Origin: Sycobia sp. Sy_11 | Taxonomy: Eukaryota; Arthropoda; Insecta; Hymenoptera; Epichrysomallidae | DNA: 64,000 nucleotides | Assembly (NCBI GenBank): GCA_018907035.1 | Contig: JACCIC010000004.1 | Span: 6,211,501 to 6,275,500 of the forward strand | Direction: 5' to 3' | Shown: piece after piece, positions 25,049-38,318 of the stretch | How the letters are laid out: each line of letters opens with the position of its first letter | Numbering within the stretch: the first letter of the stretch is position 1 | The notes under the pieces: model-generated | What the model saw: only the letters and a program-made list of their open reading frames with translations | Databases searched by the model: none | Told to the model about the DNA's origin: nothing | Position numbers and translations under genes: made by a program

Positions 25049-26492
25049 TTAACTAATATCCTGGAATTGTAGAATTATAACCAAGTAAGTAGTAATGGAA
25101 CCTAATATCTAAAAATAAAAGGATCCATTGAATTTACGGAGTAGATTTTCTGCATTTTTCAGTATTAATATTTCATGGTCTATGAACTTACCAACATCAA
25201 CAACGAATTATCCAACGAAAATAGACCGAATGCAGCGAATTTTAGATTTTGTTTCAGCAAATAGTTAGAAAACGATAGCATCTAACACAAGAGAGTATTA
25301 TAATTGTTTAAATTTCCATGCTTATTTTAAAAATAGAACAAGTGGATTTGATAATAAGATTGTACCTTCATTTCAAGTGCTTGATCATGCACGTTCGCTT
25401 GGCATTTATTCATTATTTTCGTGGTTCTTCTACTCTGAAAAAAAAATTCATCAGTACAATCAATTAATGTATACTTATCTGCCTTGATTAGATTGTATAA
25501 CATATAGTTGCATTATTATAATTAATTACCTCAACTATAACTGAGGTAACAGAGTGCGTTACAGCAATAAGTACAAACAGGTCGTATACATACAGTAAAT
25601 AGCAGATTGAGCCATTCACCTCTGATGGTAGAACTTTCCCATATACTATAGCTTTGGCTATGTAGTATCCGTACATTATTAAATCGAAGAAAAAATACGA
25701 GATACAAAAGAGGATCGTCCATGAATAGAAATCGGACACGTCTTCCGATATCTCACATAGGGATATGTGCAGTTCGTGCAGACGTAAAATGTCATCGGTT
25801 GCTTTTTCATTTAGGAATGTGATATTACACTTTCTAACGAATATTTGGGATAGCTTTAACAGATCGTCGTTTATTGCTATGAAATAATTTCGTAATAATT
25901 GACAAATTATACTAAATTGTATTAATGCGTAACTGATTACAGTGCAGCCAAAGGCCAAGGTAAGAAAATAAACAATGGTACTGCTACCTAACATTTGAAT
26001 TCCCAATACGAATGACAAACATACCCCGACATTAAATAGAAATACTACGGCTATAGTTATTGACGCGAAAATTTTAGGTCAGTTATTATGATTGGGGAAT
26101 AAACGCTTTTGAAAATTCAAAATTTTATATGCGATTTGGATAATTGTTCTTTGACGAATGCAAAATGTAAGACAGACGAAAACCACTGTACTTAAAGTGA
26201 CAATTGCTTGAATACTGTCGATTATCTTTTCGAATTTATCTCTCTGCCTAAAATCACTGATTTCGTAAGAAAAATTAATACTGGCAAAATTTGTTCCTAC
26301 GATGAAACACACTATTAGAAAATTATACAGAACGCCCAACTTTGAAAACATTACCGACGTTTGCACTTTATCGTGTTTCACCGTGACAATTTGTAGCTTC
26401 ACTGGGGCCAGTCCAAAAATTTTAAAAGTATAATAAATCCAACGATCAAATAATAAGTTGCCCGTATTGTATCTTGAACCATTCAAAAACAT
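25049..26492 (-). CDS. Gustatory receptor (7tm_7 family), copy 2, four exons, same in-frame TGA
   Basis: Tandem paralog of the receptor at 14642-18490 with the same structure. Exons: 25530-26492 (321 codons), 25366-25434 (23), 25192-25281 (30), 25049-25108 (19 plus TAA). Introns are 95, 84 and 83 bp, all GT/AG and phase 0. The product aligns to copy 1 over 393 codons without a gap. The last three exons are highly similar (16/23, 23/30 and 16/19 residues identical) and exon 1 is clearly less so. It has FKIFGLAP, LHELHISLCEISEDVSDFYSW and the terminal signature TTYLVIILQF. Codon 138 (26079-26081) is TGA, followed by C (TGAC), a base known to favour readthrough in insects. No other stop or frameshift is present. 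A 54-nt phase-neutral intron over the stop would need a very poor donor (GTTTAT). The gene is thus either a recoded functional receptor or a pseudogene that inherited one lesion. Confidence 0.85.
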
Positions 26493-26584
26493 TGTAACTA
26501 TATAATAGCTACTTTAAATATCGTCGTTTTCCAACTGAATTTAATATACATATGTATATAGGGATGTGTAGGGTTAGCCCTTAC

Positions 26585-26587
<3 letters not shown>

Positions 26588-26649
<62 letters not shown>
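26588..26649. repeat. (TA)n microsatellite upstream of receptor copy 2
   Basis: About 30 TA units, between the start codon and the conserved upstream block. It explains why that block is further from the gene than in copy 1. Confidence 0.97.
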
Positions 26650-26652
<3 letters not shown>

Positions 26653-26744
26653 CGTTACTGAAACTATATCAATAAATCTATATCAAGCGCACATTTGCAT
26701 ATAAAATGAAAATTTCGATGACATGTATCATTCGTTTAATGTAT

Positions 26745-26862
26745 ACTACTTATATAGTATAAAAAAGCTTCATCGATTCAATTAATCTAATCGTACGATG
26801 AACATATACAGTATCTTACATGATATGAAAATATAATTTGCCACTACCGTGCGTGACCGGGT
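26745..26862 (-). promoter_or_regulatory. Upstream block shared by both receptors (copy 2)
   Basis: Counterpart of 18650-18740. It has the words TTCAATTAATCT and TAATTTGCCACTA in the same order and orientation relative to the gene. Confidence 0.4.
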
Positions 26863-27429
26863 TGCTGTACAGCAACAAAGGCTCTCTAATAGATTACTCT
26901 ATTGTAAACTTTTTTCTAATGTGTTAAACTATTTTCTAATTGTGCGTTAATTATGTCTCTTTAAATAATAATTATTAATTAATTAATTAAATTTTGTCTT
27001 AAAATATACTTACCTAGTATTGATCCATTACACTGTTATCCAGCCATATTATAAGTATATTTTGCATATATTTTTTATGTAAAATTTATACAAATTTAAA
27101 CAATTAAAAATTGTGTTGTTTAACCCTTGGGGCCATTTTTTTTACAAAGTTAAATGCTAAAAATTTTTCCTGAAGCCATATATGATTTGTTAATCGAGAG
27201 ATACATCTAAATAGCTAAATTGAAATCTTATAAAGTTATTCTTTATTCAGTAGATTTCGTTGCAAAATTTTTAAAAAAACTCGTTTACTTACTACTGTTC
27301 TTGTTTTTCTTTACAAACATTAAGTTTGAGATTGTTTACATAAAATAATATTTCAAAACTATTTATAAGAGCATTTAATTTCTTCTACTTTTTCAATGTA
27401 CTTTCAAAAATTTACGGTATCGTAGAAAA

Positions 27430-27730
27430 CATGTCTGAAAACTACGAAAAAAGGAGAAAGTTCCGAAAAGCCCCCACCATCGATTTTGATGAAAATTTGT
27501 ACACTTGTGTTTTTTGGGGCCTTAGTTACAAATATCGTAGTGGCTTTTGACACGAATGGAATTTTCATGAATAAATTAATAAAGATAGTGATTTTTTAAA
27601 TTTATATCAGAAAATATTTCAAACAAAAGTTGTAGATCTAATAAAAATACATATTTTCAGTCTATACATTTTTTCGATGCATGTGATATTTCTGGAGAAA
27701 AAATTTAATAATTCCGTCTCAGGGAGGGCC
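27430..27730. mobile_element. Probable decayed transposon or interspersed repeat
   Basis: The phrase TTTCAAACAAAAGTTGTAGA near 27618, followed by a region ending TATTTCTGGAGAAA, is of a type I recall from repeated noncoding elements of insect genomes. No inverted ends or frames are visible, and the boundaries are guesses. Confidence 0.3.
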
Positions 27731-28197
27731 CCATGAACAAAGATGTATCTTAATGATCAATTCATTACTACATCTTTATCTTTATTATAAATAAATTTTA
27801 AACGCTTTTATTATTGTTATTTATTTGTAAATTAAATTTTTAATTTTCCTCAAATTTAGCAATAACATCAAAATAGTATTTCCTGCAAACAGAGATGCCT
27901 GTTGTAATAAGATTGATAATAAAATATTTTTAAAAAATGAAAACGATCAGAAATTATTTATTCTTACAATAATTATAAAAATTAGCTGTAACATAAAAAT
28001 CTGCTAGTGCAACGCGACTAAATCACTTTAGAACTCCGAAAATCTGCTGATATTGTTATTAAATTAAAAACAGATATGGTACGATTCAGTATAGATAATA
28101 TTATTAATAAAAATCACAACTGGACATATTAAAAACAAGATCTGCTGAAATATAATAATGAAAAATTGTACCTGTTAGAATAAAATTCCTATATACG

Positions 28198-28198
<1 letters not shown>

Positions 28199-28257
<59 letters not shown>
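28199..28257. repeat. (TA)n microsatellite
   Basis: About 28 TA units. Confidence 0.97.
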
Positions 28258-28260
<3 letters not shown>

Positions 28261-31200
28261 ATTCGTGTAGAGGTTCGTTCTAAATAAAAAACAAAGAAGC
28301 TGTATTTTGAATAAAATTTATTTTTCATCATACGTATATGCAATAAGTTGATTCAGTACTTATAATTAAAAAATTCAATAATTGTTCGAATATAAAACAG
28401 ATGAAAGTAAGAGTCGAAAAATCCATCATTGTTTATAACATTCCTTTTTTCTTATTAATAAAAAACGCAGCTCTGGCACTGTATCTATTTACAGAAGTAT
28501 CGTTAAAGTAATCGCAACGAATCGACATATCTCTAAACTAACGCATTTACTTCAAAGTAAAGCTTTACTAATTTTTCTTATAAAGTCAATACAACTAATT
28601 AGTTAGCGTAAGTGTTACGTATCTATCGAACTTTTTGTCTTATCTTATATATGATTAATATGGAAAATGCTTTTTATATAATAATTAAGCTTATATTATT
28701 TTTATAGGAGTATTTATGTTTCTGCCTGTATGTAACTACGATTCAGAAATACGATTACACAGAGCATAATTTTCAGAGGTTAATACCATAATACTTACAA
28801 AAAATTGAACTATTAACTTACTACTAAGAAAAGTTGACAAAACTATCGATTCTTCAAATAGAATTAGAAAAGCTGCATTATTGAGCTTCGCTAAGATCGT
28901 GAAATTCTAAGATTCATGAAAGAAAATGCTTTCAGCATATATTTCAATAACACTTGGCAATACATTAAAAGCCGCATAGTCATCAAAACAATTTGTAAAT
29001 GAAAATTTAATAATGTATAATGATGTGCAGATGATTAACCTGCTAAATAACATATTTTAATGATCAATATGAAGAAGTTGTATATGCATTTCGTTGTTTT
29101 AAAGCTTGTTAATTCTAAACACTTATAAGCACTGAGATAGTTGTGAAGTTAAAATTTCTTATCATAATTTTATTCATTGTTTAAAATAAAATGTTTATAA
29201 CCTATATTTATTGACAAAAAAATTATTAATTTTGCTAAAATTTTCTAAATGTTAAAAAAACTTTTTAAAAAAACGCTTAATACACTATTATATCAAAAAT
29301 ATGATTAATAATTTAGCATTGACGAAGTATTCAAAAAAATTTTTTATTTTTATAGAAATTTGCTTTTCTCTGAAAGCTTGATAATCTCAAGCTATACATT
29401 AATGGAGGTCCCTATATATATTCTTGGTACATTTAGTATGCCGTAACGTCTTCTTGTCATGCAAGATAAATTCGTACAACGAAGTTATGCATAACATGAA
29501 CAGTCTCGGGATAAATCAGACACAGAAATAAGTTCTCATCGTCAAATGAATAAGCCTTCAAAAATCTCGAATCAAGAAGAAAAAAAAGAAAAATGCGGTA
29601 AAGCTTTACTTTTCAATAAAACATTGTATTGATTGCAATTGGTTGTGATCGCAATTTCGCGGATGCGTTTGTGCGTGTAAGCGCGCATTTGTGCGAACTT
29701 AAAATAGGCATGACCCGATAGAACGCTCACGACGCTCGCTACAAACTTACACATATACTATACGCATAGAGGAGAAATTCCACTGAGTCAGTAATACACT
29801 CGTGGGTCATGCTTGCGTATTTACGGTAGAATTCTGACGTTTTTCTTTTTAAGATAATTTTTACTAGTCGCAAAATGTTCTACGGAATCCCATTATAAAA
29901 ATTAAATTATAATTTACTAGAATAAACTTAGTAATAGCATTTTTCATGCAGTAATAAAAAAATTAGTTTTTTATTAAATAATATTTAACAAACAATATTT
30001 ACAAGTTTTAAAATTAACTAAAATTGAATAAAGATAAATAAGTTTTATTATTTAATTTTTCGTTTAATAAATAAAAATTATTGTTGAAGGCTGAAAAACT
30101 AGTTCAATAATGTTTATATATAAAATAGAATAAATTTAAAAGGATTTAATGAAAGCAGATTTGCATAATAAGTAATATTATTAACACATAAGTAATAAAT
30201 AATATAATTTATACAGCTTTCTAGATTATAATGAAAATTTAAAATATAAAAATATCAGAACTCTACCTTAATTTTGTTCTTGGCGACTATTATTTTAATA
30301 AGTGTGATAAAAAAATTAAATTAAAATAAAATAAAATAAATAAAATACAAATTGAAGTAACAATTCGCAGTAAACTTTGTTTTGCACATTCGTTATTGTA
30401 TATAATGGCAATATCATCCTTAAAAATAATGCGCTGGAAGAACAAAGATTCACTTCACATAAGTAGAAATGAGCTAGAAAAGATTTACATAGAATAGACA
30501 TATAAAACATTTTATAAAAAATATAATCACTAATACAAAACGAAGAAGAAAAATAAGCATATTTTCATTAATTTTATGGTAATAACATTCTGCAAAATGC
30601 GGTAAAGTACAGAAACTAGTTTAATAACAAGATTGAGTTAAAAATGAAAAATATTGTATTCATATAATTTTATAGTTTGACAAAATGATTATGCAAATTG
30701 TATGTATCACACAGAGTCAAAAGTTCTCGTATCTTTTCCATGTATAAGTTAAAACTTCATAAGTTTTACTTTATTGCTCATTTCGTTAAGCTCTTAACTG
30801 ACGCTTCTTCGTTTTTATTTTTTTGGTCTTTTATTCTTTTTATTGAATTGTTAATGAGTTACACAGATAATTATATAGAAATATTGTTGTGTTAAAAAGG
30901 TTGAGATTAAATCACACACGATATTGGAGAGAATCATTTCCAACAAATACCTTGTTACTGTGTATATCGAACAAAGTTTCTGAATTTATATTTTGTACAA
31001 ATTGGGAAATCTGCTTTAATATTTATTTTTAAATTCAATCAAGAGCAGATTAAAAGAGGGCTTTAAAGCTAGAACATTTTACATATATTATACACAATTA
31101 TATATATATTCATAGAATAACCACGTGTGAATTGTTCAGTATAAATATATAAAAATATAATAAAATACGAAAAATAATCGTATTACAATTACTGAAAAAA

Positions 31201-32062
31201 AATTTTGAGTAAATTGCATTTTTGTTAAATCTATTTACTATTTTTGAAATTAAAATCAATAATCTCATAAAACTGTAGTATAAATAAAAATATTAACTTG
31301 GAAAAATTGGTTATTTATTTTTGAATTATTTCTTTACTATTACTTTAGAATAATGTTATTATTGATTATGAATTTAATTTGATTTATTCAACGAACAATC
31401 ACATTCATTGAAGTTAATAAGAAATTTTTTCTTAAACTTTTTACTACTTTATGCTTCACACTTGATTTACGTACATAATTAATATATAATTTACATAGAA
31501 TTCCTTTTTCGTTGCATTTACTGCTATTAGGGACCAAAGAATCACAGTAAAAGATTTATTGCCTTTGTTTGAAATATAATTAACATAGGAGTGCTGGAGT
31601 TTTGAGCGTTGAATCTTTATTTATGCATTGATAACATTATGATTTTATTATAATAACAAAATTTTTGTTATAAAATTATTATCTTTACTTATTTGTCAAT
31701 AAAACATCTGTGTGTTAAACTTGTGAAAAATAATTCTACCTTATATAGTAATGCACTCGTAAGTTAATATTTCTATATAGAAGAAAGCAAGGCTTTATAT
31801 AAAAGCCTATGTTTATATATGAATGTATCAAATCAACAAATGAGTTTTTCGTCAATTGAACTTAATTAGTGGATCTTTTTCATTATTTGTAAAAGAGAAT
31901 TTTAGTTCGTAAATCGTAAATTGTGCTCGTTTTTGCACATGTCTCGTTTCAGACTTAAGTGAGAATTGTGCAAATATTAATTACGATATATACGAACTAA
32001 ACATACTAAAGCTTTTTGAATTTAAGCTTTTGCATGAAAAATTTATTAATTATTTGTGAATT

Positions 32063-33900
<1,838 letters not shown>

Positions 33901-34217
33901 CTGAAATAAAAAATATATAAACTGTTATATAAAATTAATAAATTTCTCATTTATTTTATAACATATGTTAAACAGTGATTAAATGAAGATTGAATAAAAA
34001 ATTTAATCAATGAATGGTATTTTAGAATATAAAATATTTAATTAGTATATATATTATTATTACTATAAAGTATTAAACGATAATATTAAACTATAATATA
34101 TTTTTAAACTAAAAACTAAAAATATTCTTTATTGATTGTTTCTTATCTGTTTTCACTGGTATCTGTTAAGAAGGTAAATATTCTGATTAAAGAATACCTT
34201 GCATAGAATGCATAAAA

Positions 34218-34220
<3 letters not shown>

Positions 34221-34270
<50 letters not shown>
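34221..34270. repeat. (TA)n microsatellite in Ras leader intron
   Basis: About 25 TA units within the probable intron between the 5' noncoding exon and the first coding exon of Ras. Confidence 0.95.
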
Positions 34271-34273
<3 letters not shown>

Positions 34274-34946
34274 GTTACACAACAAAAATGATATTATTGA
34301 CTAAAAATTGTCAAAAGTAAACTTAACATCATCTACTGTTTAGAATTCATTACTATTTTAAATGTAATATTCTTATTAGGAAACTATGTGCTAAGCATAA
34401 CAACAATACAGTTTAAAAGAAATAAAATTAAATTTAGTATTACTTAGTATTCATGTTATGCCTTCATACTTTAATTTATATACGTAGTAACCAAATCCAA
34501 AAATAATAAAAATCTGAAATAAATAAATAATTTTAAACACTTGCAGTAAAGCATAATAATAAATCAAGTATATTTATAATTTTGCTGAATATTTGATATC
34601 GTTATATTTAGCTAATAATGAATATCTGCTTGGAATAATAAATATAAACAATATACTAAATATACTATTTAGTTATGTTACAAGATTTTTAGTTAAATTC
34701 TTATGTATAATTAATGTAGAATCTTTAACGTACAATGAAAAAATTTAAAAAGCAACGCTTATCATGCACTATCTTTACCACTTCTCTTCAATTTGCTCAA
34801 CGACTCAACCTAAAACTAATTAGAGAATCTCTCAGCAGTTGTCTTCTCCAAAGTACTAAATATCATAATTATAAGTCTAAAGCAAAAGTTATTTGTAAAA
34901 AGTTTAAAACTCCTAATTCACACACATGAGGTAGAAATTTTCTTAC

Positions 34947-35110
34947 CTGCAATGACCCTGCAATTGTATTATGCATCCACTTAAGACTTTCAATACTTAG
35001 ACAGCAGGCATAAGTAATTAAAAATCTTAGAATGCGTGCAACAAAGAAGTATTAGGGAGGAGTGCACACATATCTCGTGTAAGAAGAAATGAGAAAAGTA
35101 TTATATACAT
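34947..35110 (-). promoter_or_regulatory. Ras85D: Probable 5' noncoding exon of Ras; upper end uncertain
   Basis: On the minus strand TTGCAG is followed by a consensus donor GTAAGA (34941-34946). It suits the acceptor at 33901 and would give a leader intron of about 1.04 kb. The transcription start is not resolved; it should lie between 35.05 and 35.5 kb, where base composition rises. Confidence 0.5.
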
Positions 35111-35895
35111 TAGCGCGTTCCACGATCCTCTTCACCGTCCTCGATATGCCGCGACGTGCTCAAATACATGGGTGGTAGGGCATCGACGACGATGTTCAAG
35201 TTCCTTGGCGTGTGCTTGTTATACCTCCTATTTCTATTACCTGCTCCTTTACTTCTCTCAAAAGTTTCGAGGACGAGTTTTGAATACGTGCACACTGTGC
35301 ACACGCGCACTCTTACCAGCTCTCTTACTCTTTCTCTTTCTTTACTATACACGCTTAGGCGCCGCGACGCAGACGCACACACCCATAAAAAAGCAGAGTG
35401 CCAGACACCGTATTATTATAGCCGAGCAGAAAAATTGTATAAAAAGCACTATTCCTCTGCTATTACTCCACTCTGCTTCACTTCAACCCTCGCACAAATC
35501 GCTTTTCTCACACTTTTTCCCTTCTAGAGCCTCTATAATAGTAGCACGATTTGAACGAGTTGGTGATGTATATATATATATATATATGTATATACATCAC
35601 ACATCACACACTGATCTTACTCAGCTCTTATCCACGATACGATATGTACAGTTTGTCTCTCCTTCGTGTATCCTTCGTGTTCGTGGATGGTTCGTGGTTG
35701 GTGATCGTGGACCGTGCCGTGGCCCGCGGTAGTGCTATAAAATATAGATACACAATATAATATGTATATACAGAAACTATATAGGCATATGAGAGAGCGA
35801 GAGAGAGACACAGATATGAGTACTCAAAGCTGCTTAAAGAAAGCAGTAGCAGAGAAAAGAGAAGAGAGGGGGGTAGAGACAGAAAGAGATTGAGA

Positions 35896-35963
<68 letters not shown>

Positions 35964-36250
35964 TAGTAAGTAAAGAGTGAACTGGTATACGAGCGAGTGA
36001 GAATGGGTGAGAGAATCTCGAGGAGAATGTGCTCTGATCTGATCTGATCTGATGATGGTGGTTGGTGGTGGTGACTGCGGTGGCTGTATCATATATACGA
36101 TGATGGGTATATGCGGGCACCTAACAGTATGTCGGTGTATAAGTTTCCGTGAGCTTGTAAGATTAAAAGTGACGTTATCATTTTTCCAATAAACGTCCCG
36201 GCGATGAGTCATATACATAATATAAGTGTGTGATGTACCTATACTGATGC
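35100..36250. promoter_or_regulatory. GC-richer region with GA tract, likely Ras promoter
   Basis: This kilobase differs from its AT-rich surroundings. It has CpG-containing sequence at 35100-35420, a TA run (35569-35587), a long pure GA tract (35902-35962) within a broader purine-rich stretch, a triple GATCT repeat near 36030, and GGTGGT words after it. GA tracts bind GAGA-type factors at insect promoters (established knowledge); the role here is inference. The long open frames on both strands (up to 196 codons) are low complexity (Ser/Leu and Tyr/Ile runs), and I do not call them genes. Confidence 0.4.
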
Positions 36251-37301
36251 GTGCGTGTATGAAATTGGGAAGAGTTAAGCAATAGTACGATCGAGGGTAT
36301 TATATATTTATATATTACGGTATAATAGTTTGACGAAAGATAGAACAATTTTCATTCGTTCTATACCGATGGATCATGGATGATGGGCTCTGCCACTTGC
36401 AATCTGCAATGCGTAACAGTGCCATGCATTATTAAATTATGCATATAATTTAATTATATATCCATATCTATATCCCTAATGTGCTCGGCGACGACGATAT
36501 TAGATGCGCAGCGCCGCATGCATTGTCGGTCCCCGACCTTTTCTCTCGATTTCTATGATTTGATTCTTTTTCACTATGTTTTAAACGCATCAGTTACAAT
36601 CGTTTATCTCGCTTTTATGGATATTTATTATATACATATATTATAAAATATATTTGCGATGAAAAGATATATCGTTTTGTCTTTAAAGATAATAATATAG
36701 AAATCGGTTTATATATACATCATATTTATTCTTTTTTATTGGCAGTTTGGATTGATTTTTAAACTTATGTATAAGAATTTAGCGGAATTTAGGCACTTTT
36801 ATAGTGATAGAACCTTCATATAAGTATTATCAAAGTAAAAACTAACATATATATCTTTACTTTTATTCTAACGGAATATATGTTTAATTATATATTTTAT
36901 TTTGGAATTAATACTGATATATTGAATAAAGCAAGTAGTCGTGTATATATATAAGTATAGCTATAACGAGTTTTTCGAAAAAAGGGTGGAAAATAAAGCA
37001 TTTAAATTTTGACATTTTATATAAGATGTAGTATAGAACTTACGGCACACTACATTTATAATGATCGATATATTTCGTGTGATAAATTAATAGCCAATAA
37101 ATTAATTTTTGTACATTTTCGACTGTAATATACATTTCGTAAAATATTTCGTAAAATTAATTGACTGCACGCTATACATAAAAATTCCAAAGGTTTTGCT
37201 CAACATCAAGCGCAGCTTTTGAGTAGTCCAATTAAACGTACGCATCGCAGACAAATCGCATATATAAATGTTATTTTAGCTTAAAGACGTACTTATCTGG
37301 C

Positions 37302-37332
37302 TTATATATATATACACACACACACCCACACA

Positions 37333-37415
<83 letters not shown>

Positions 37416-37430
37416 AACATACATACATAC
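37302..37430. repeat. Compound (TA)n-(CA)n-(TA)n microsatellite
   Basis: A CA run with a few CCA interruptions, flanked by TA runs and ending in CATA units. Confidence 0.95.
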
Positions 37431-38150
37431 GAACTGATGTCATGTTTTTACCACTTGTGAGAGTAGAAAATCTTGTATGGTTCTCTTAATATCGAATTTC
37501 ATTTGGTTAACTATAGTATGTTATTATAATGTTCTATAACTTGGATTGAATTACGATTCTTAATATTAATATGGTTGTCATACTATGATAAATAAATCAA
37601 TAAATTATTAATTCATTGAATGGGTTCAATGAGAAAATTTTAATGTCTTTCTTCATTGAAAATAACTGGAAATTAACTGAATAGCGAATTAAAAGCGATA
37701 TGCAATTTAACATTATGAAATAAAATTGTAAATTAATAAATAATCCAATTGAATCTATAATGTTGCAGATTATTTGGTGAGAACTTTGTTCAACCTATAA
37801 TCAATCAGTTGAATCGATCATTATAGAATTTGTACTTTTATTTCACCAATGAAACATATACTATTTAATTTATTAGAATTATATTTACTTCATGGCGGAG
37901 TTCAATTAAGGCCATGCTTAAGGCACAATTAAAACTCCCCCATATAATTGACAATTCAAATTTTCAACAAATATATGTTCCCATAAATATCTTAATTACA
38001 GAATAGAGAAACAAAGTAGAAACAGAATATGCATTTCACCCATTCTTTATTTGTAACTTTTTAAATTAGACATTTAAATGTTTAAATAAATGACACGTAT
38101 GTATTAAATTATGCATGAAAATATATTATATCAATTAAATTTAATATTTA

Positions 38151-38318
38151 CAGTAATTGTTTTAATATTTATTGCTGATTGTAGAAAGCACCATCCATTA
38201 CGTAATTAAAAATTTTGTCTATAATCTTAAATAAAGATGAAAAAATTATTATTTTTTTATCACATAATGCATGGCACTATTTCTCTATAATCAGCAATAA
38301 ATATTAAAATAGCTACTG
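38151..38318. mobile_element. MITE with TA flanks and CAGTA ends, 168 bp
   Basis: Long terminal inverted repeats of about 35 bp start CAGTA and share the core TTTTAATATTTATTGCTGAT exactly on both arms. TA lies on each side (38149-38150 and 38319-38320), the target of Tc1/mariner-type elements. No coding capacity. The arms would fold into a strong hairpin if transcribed. Confidence 0.75.

Larger units (their letters stand above)
26863..32062. other. Intergenic, receptor 2 to Ras
   Basis: No gene recognised. It holds a probable transposon relic (27430-27730), a TA microsatellite (28199-28257), and a short patch of higher G+C at about 29640-29830 that carries one 60-codon minus-strand frame of no known similarity. 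The remainder is AT-rich with no visible structure. Confidence 0.5.

Noticed and set aside
27121..27740. GGGGCC words at both ends as terminal inverted repeats
   Set aside because: The words do not extend into a longer inverted match, so only a vague repeat call is kept.
35156..36218. Overlapping open frames of 98-196 codons on both strands
   Set aside because: Low-complexity translations of microsatellites (Ser/Leu, Tyr/Ile and Thr/His runs), no domain, and the frames overlap on both strands. The composition is better explained by a promoter region.
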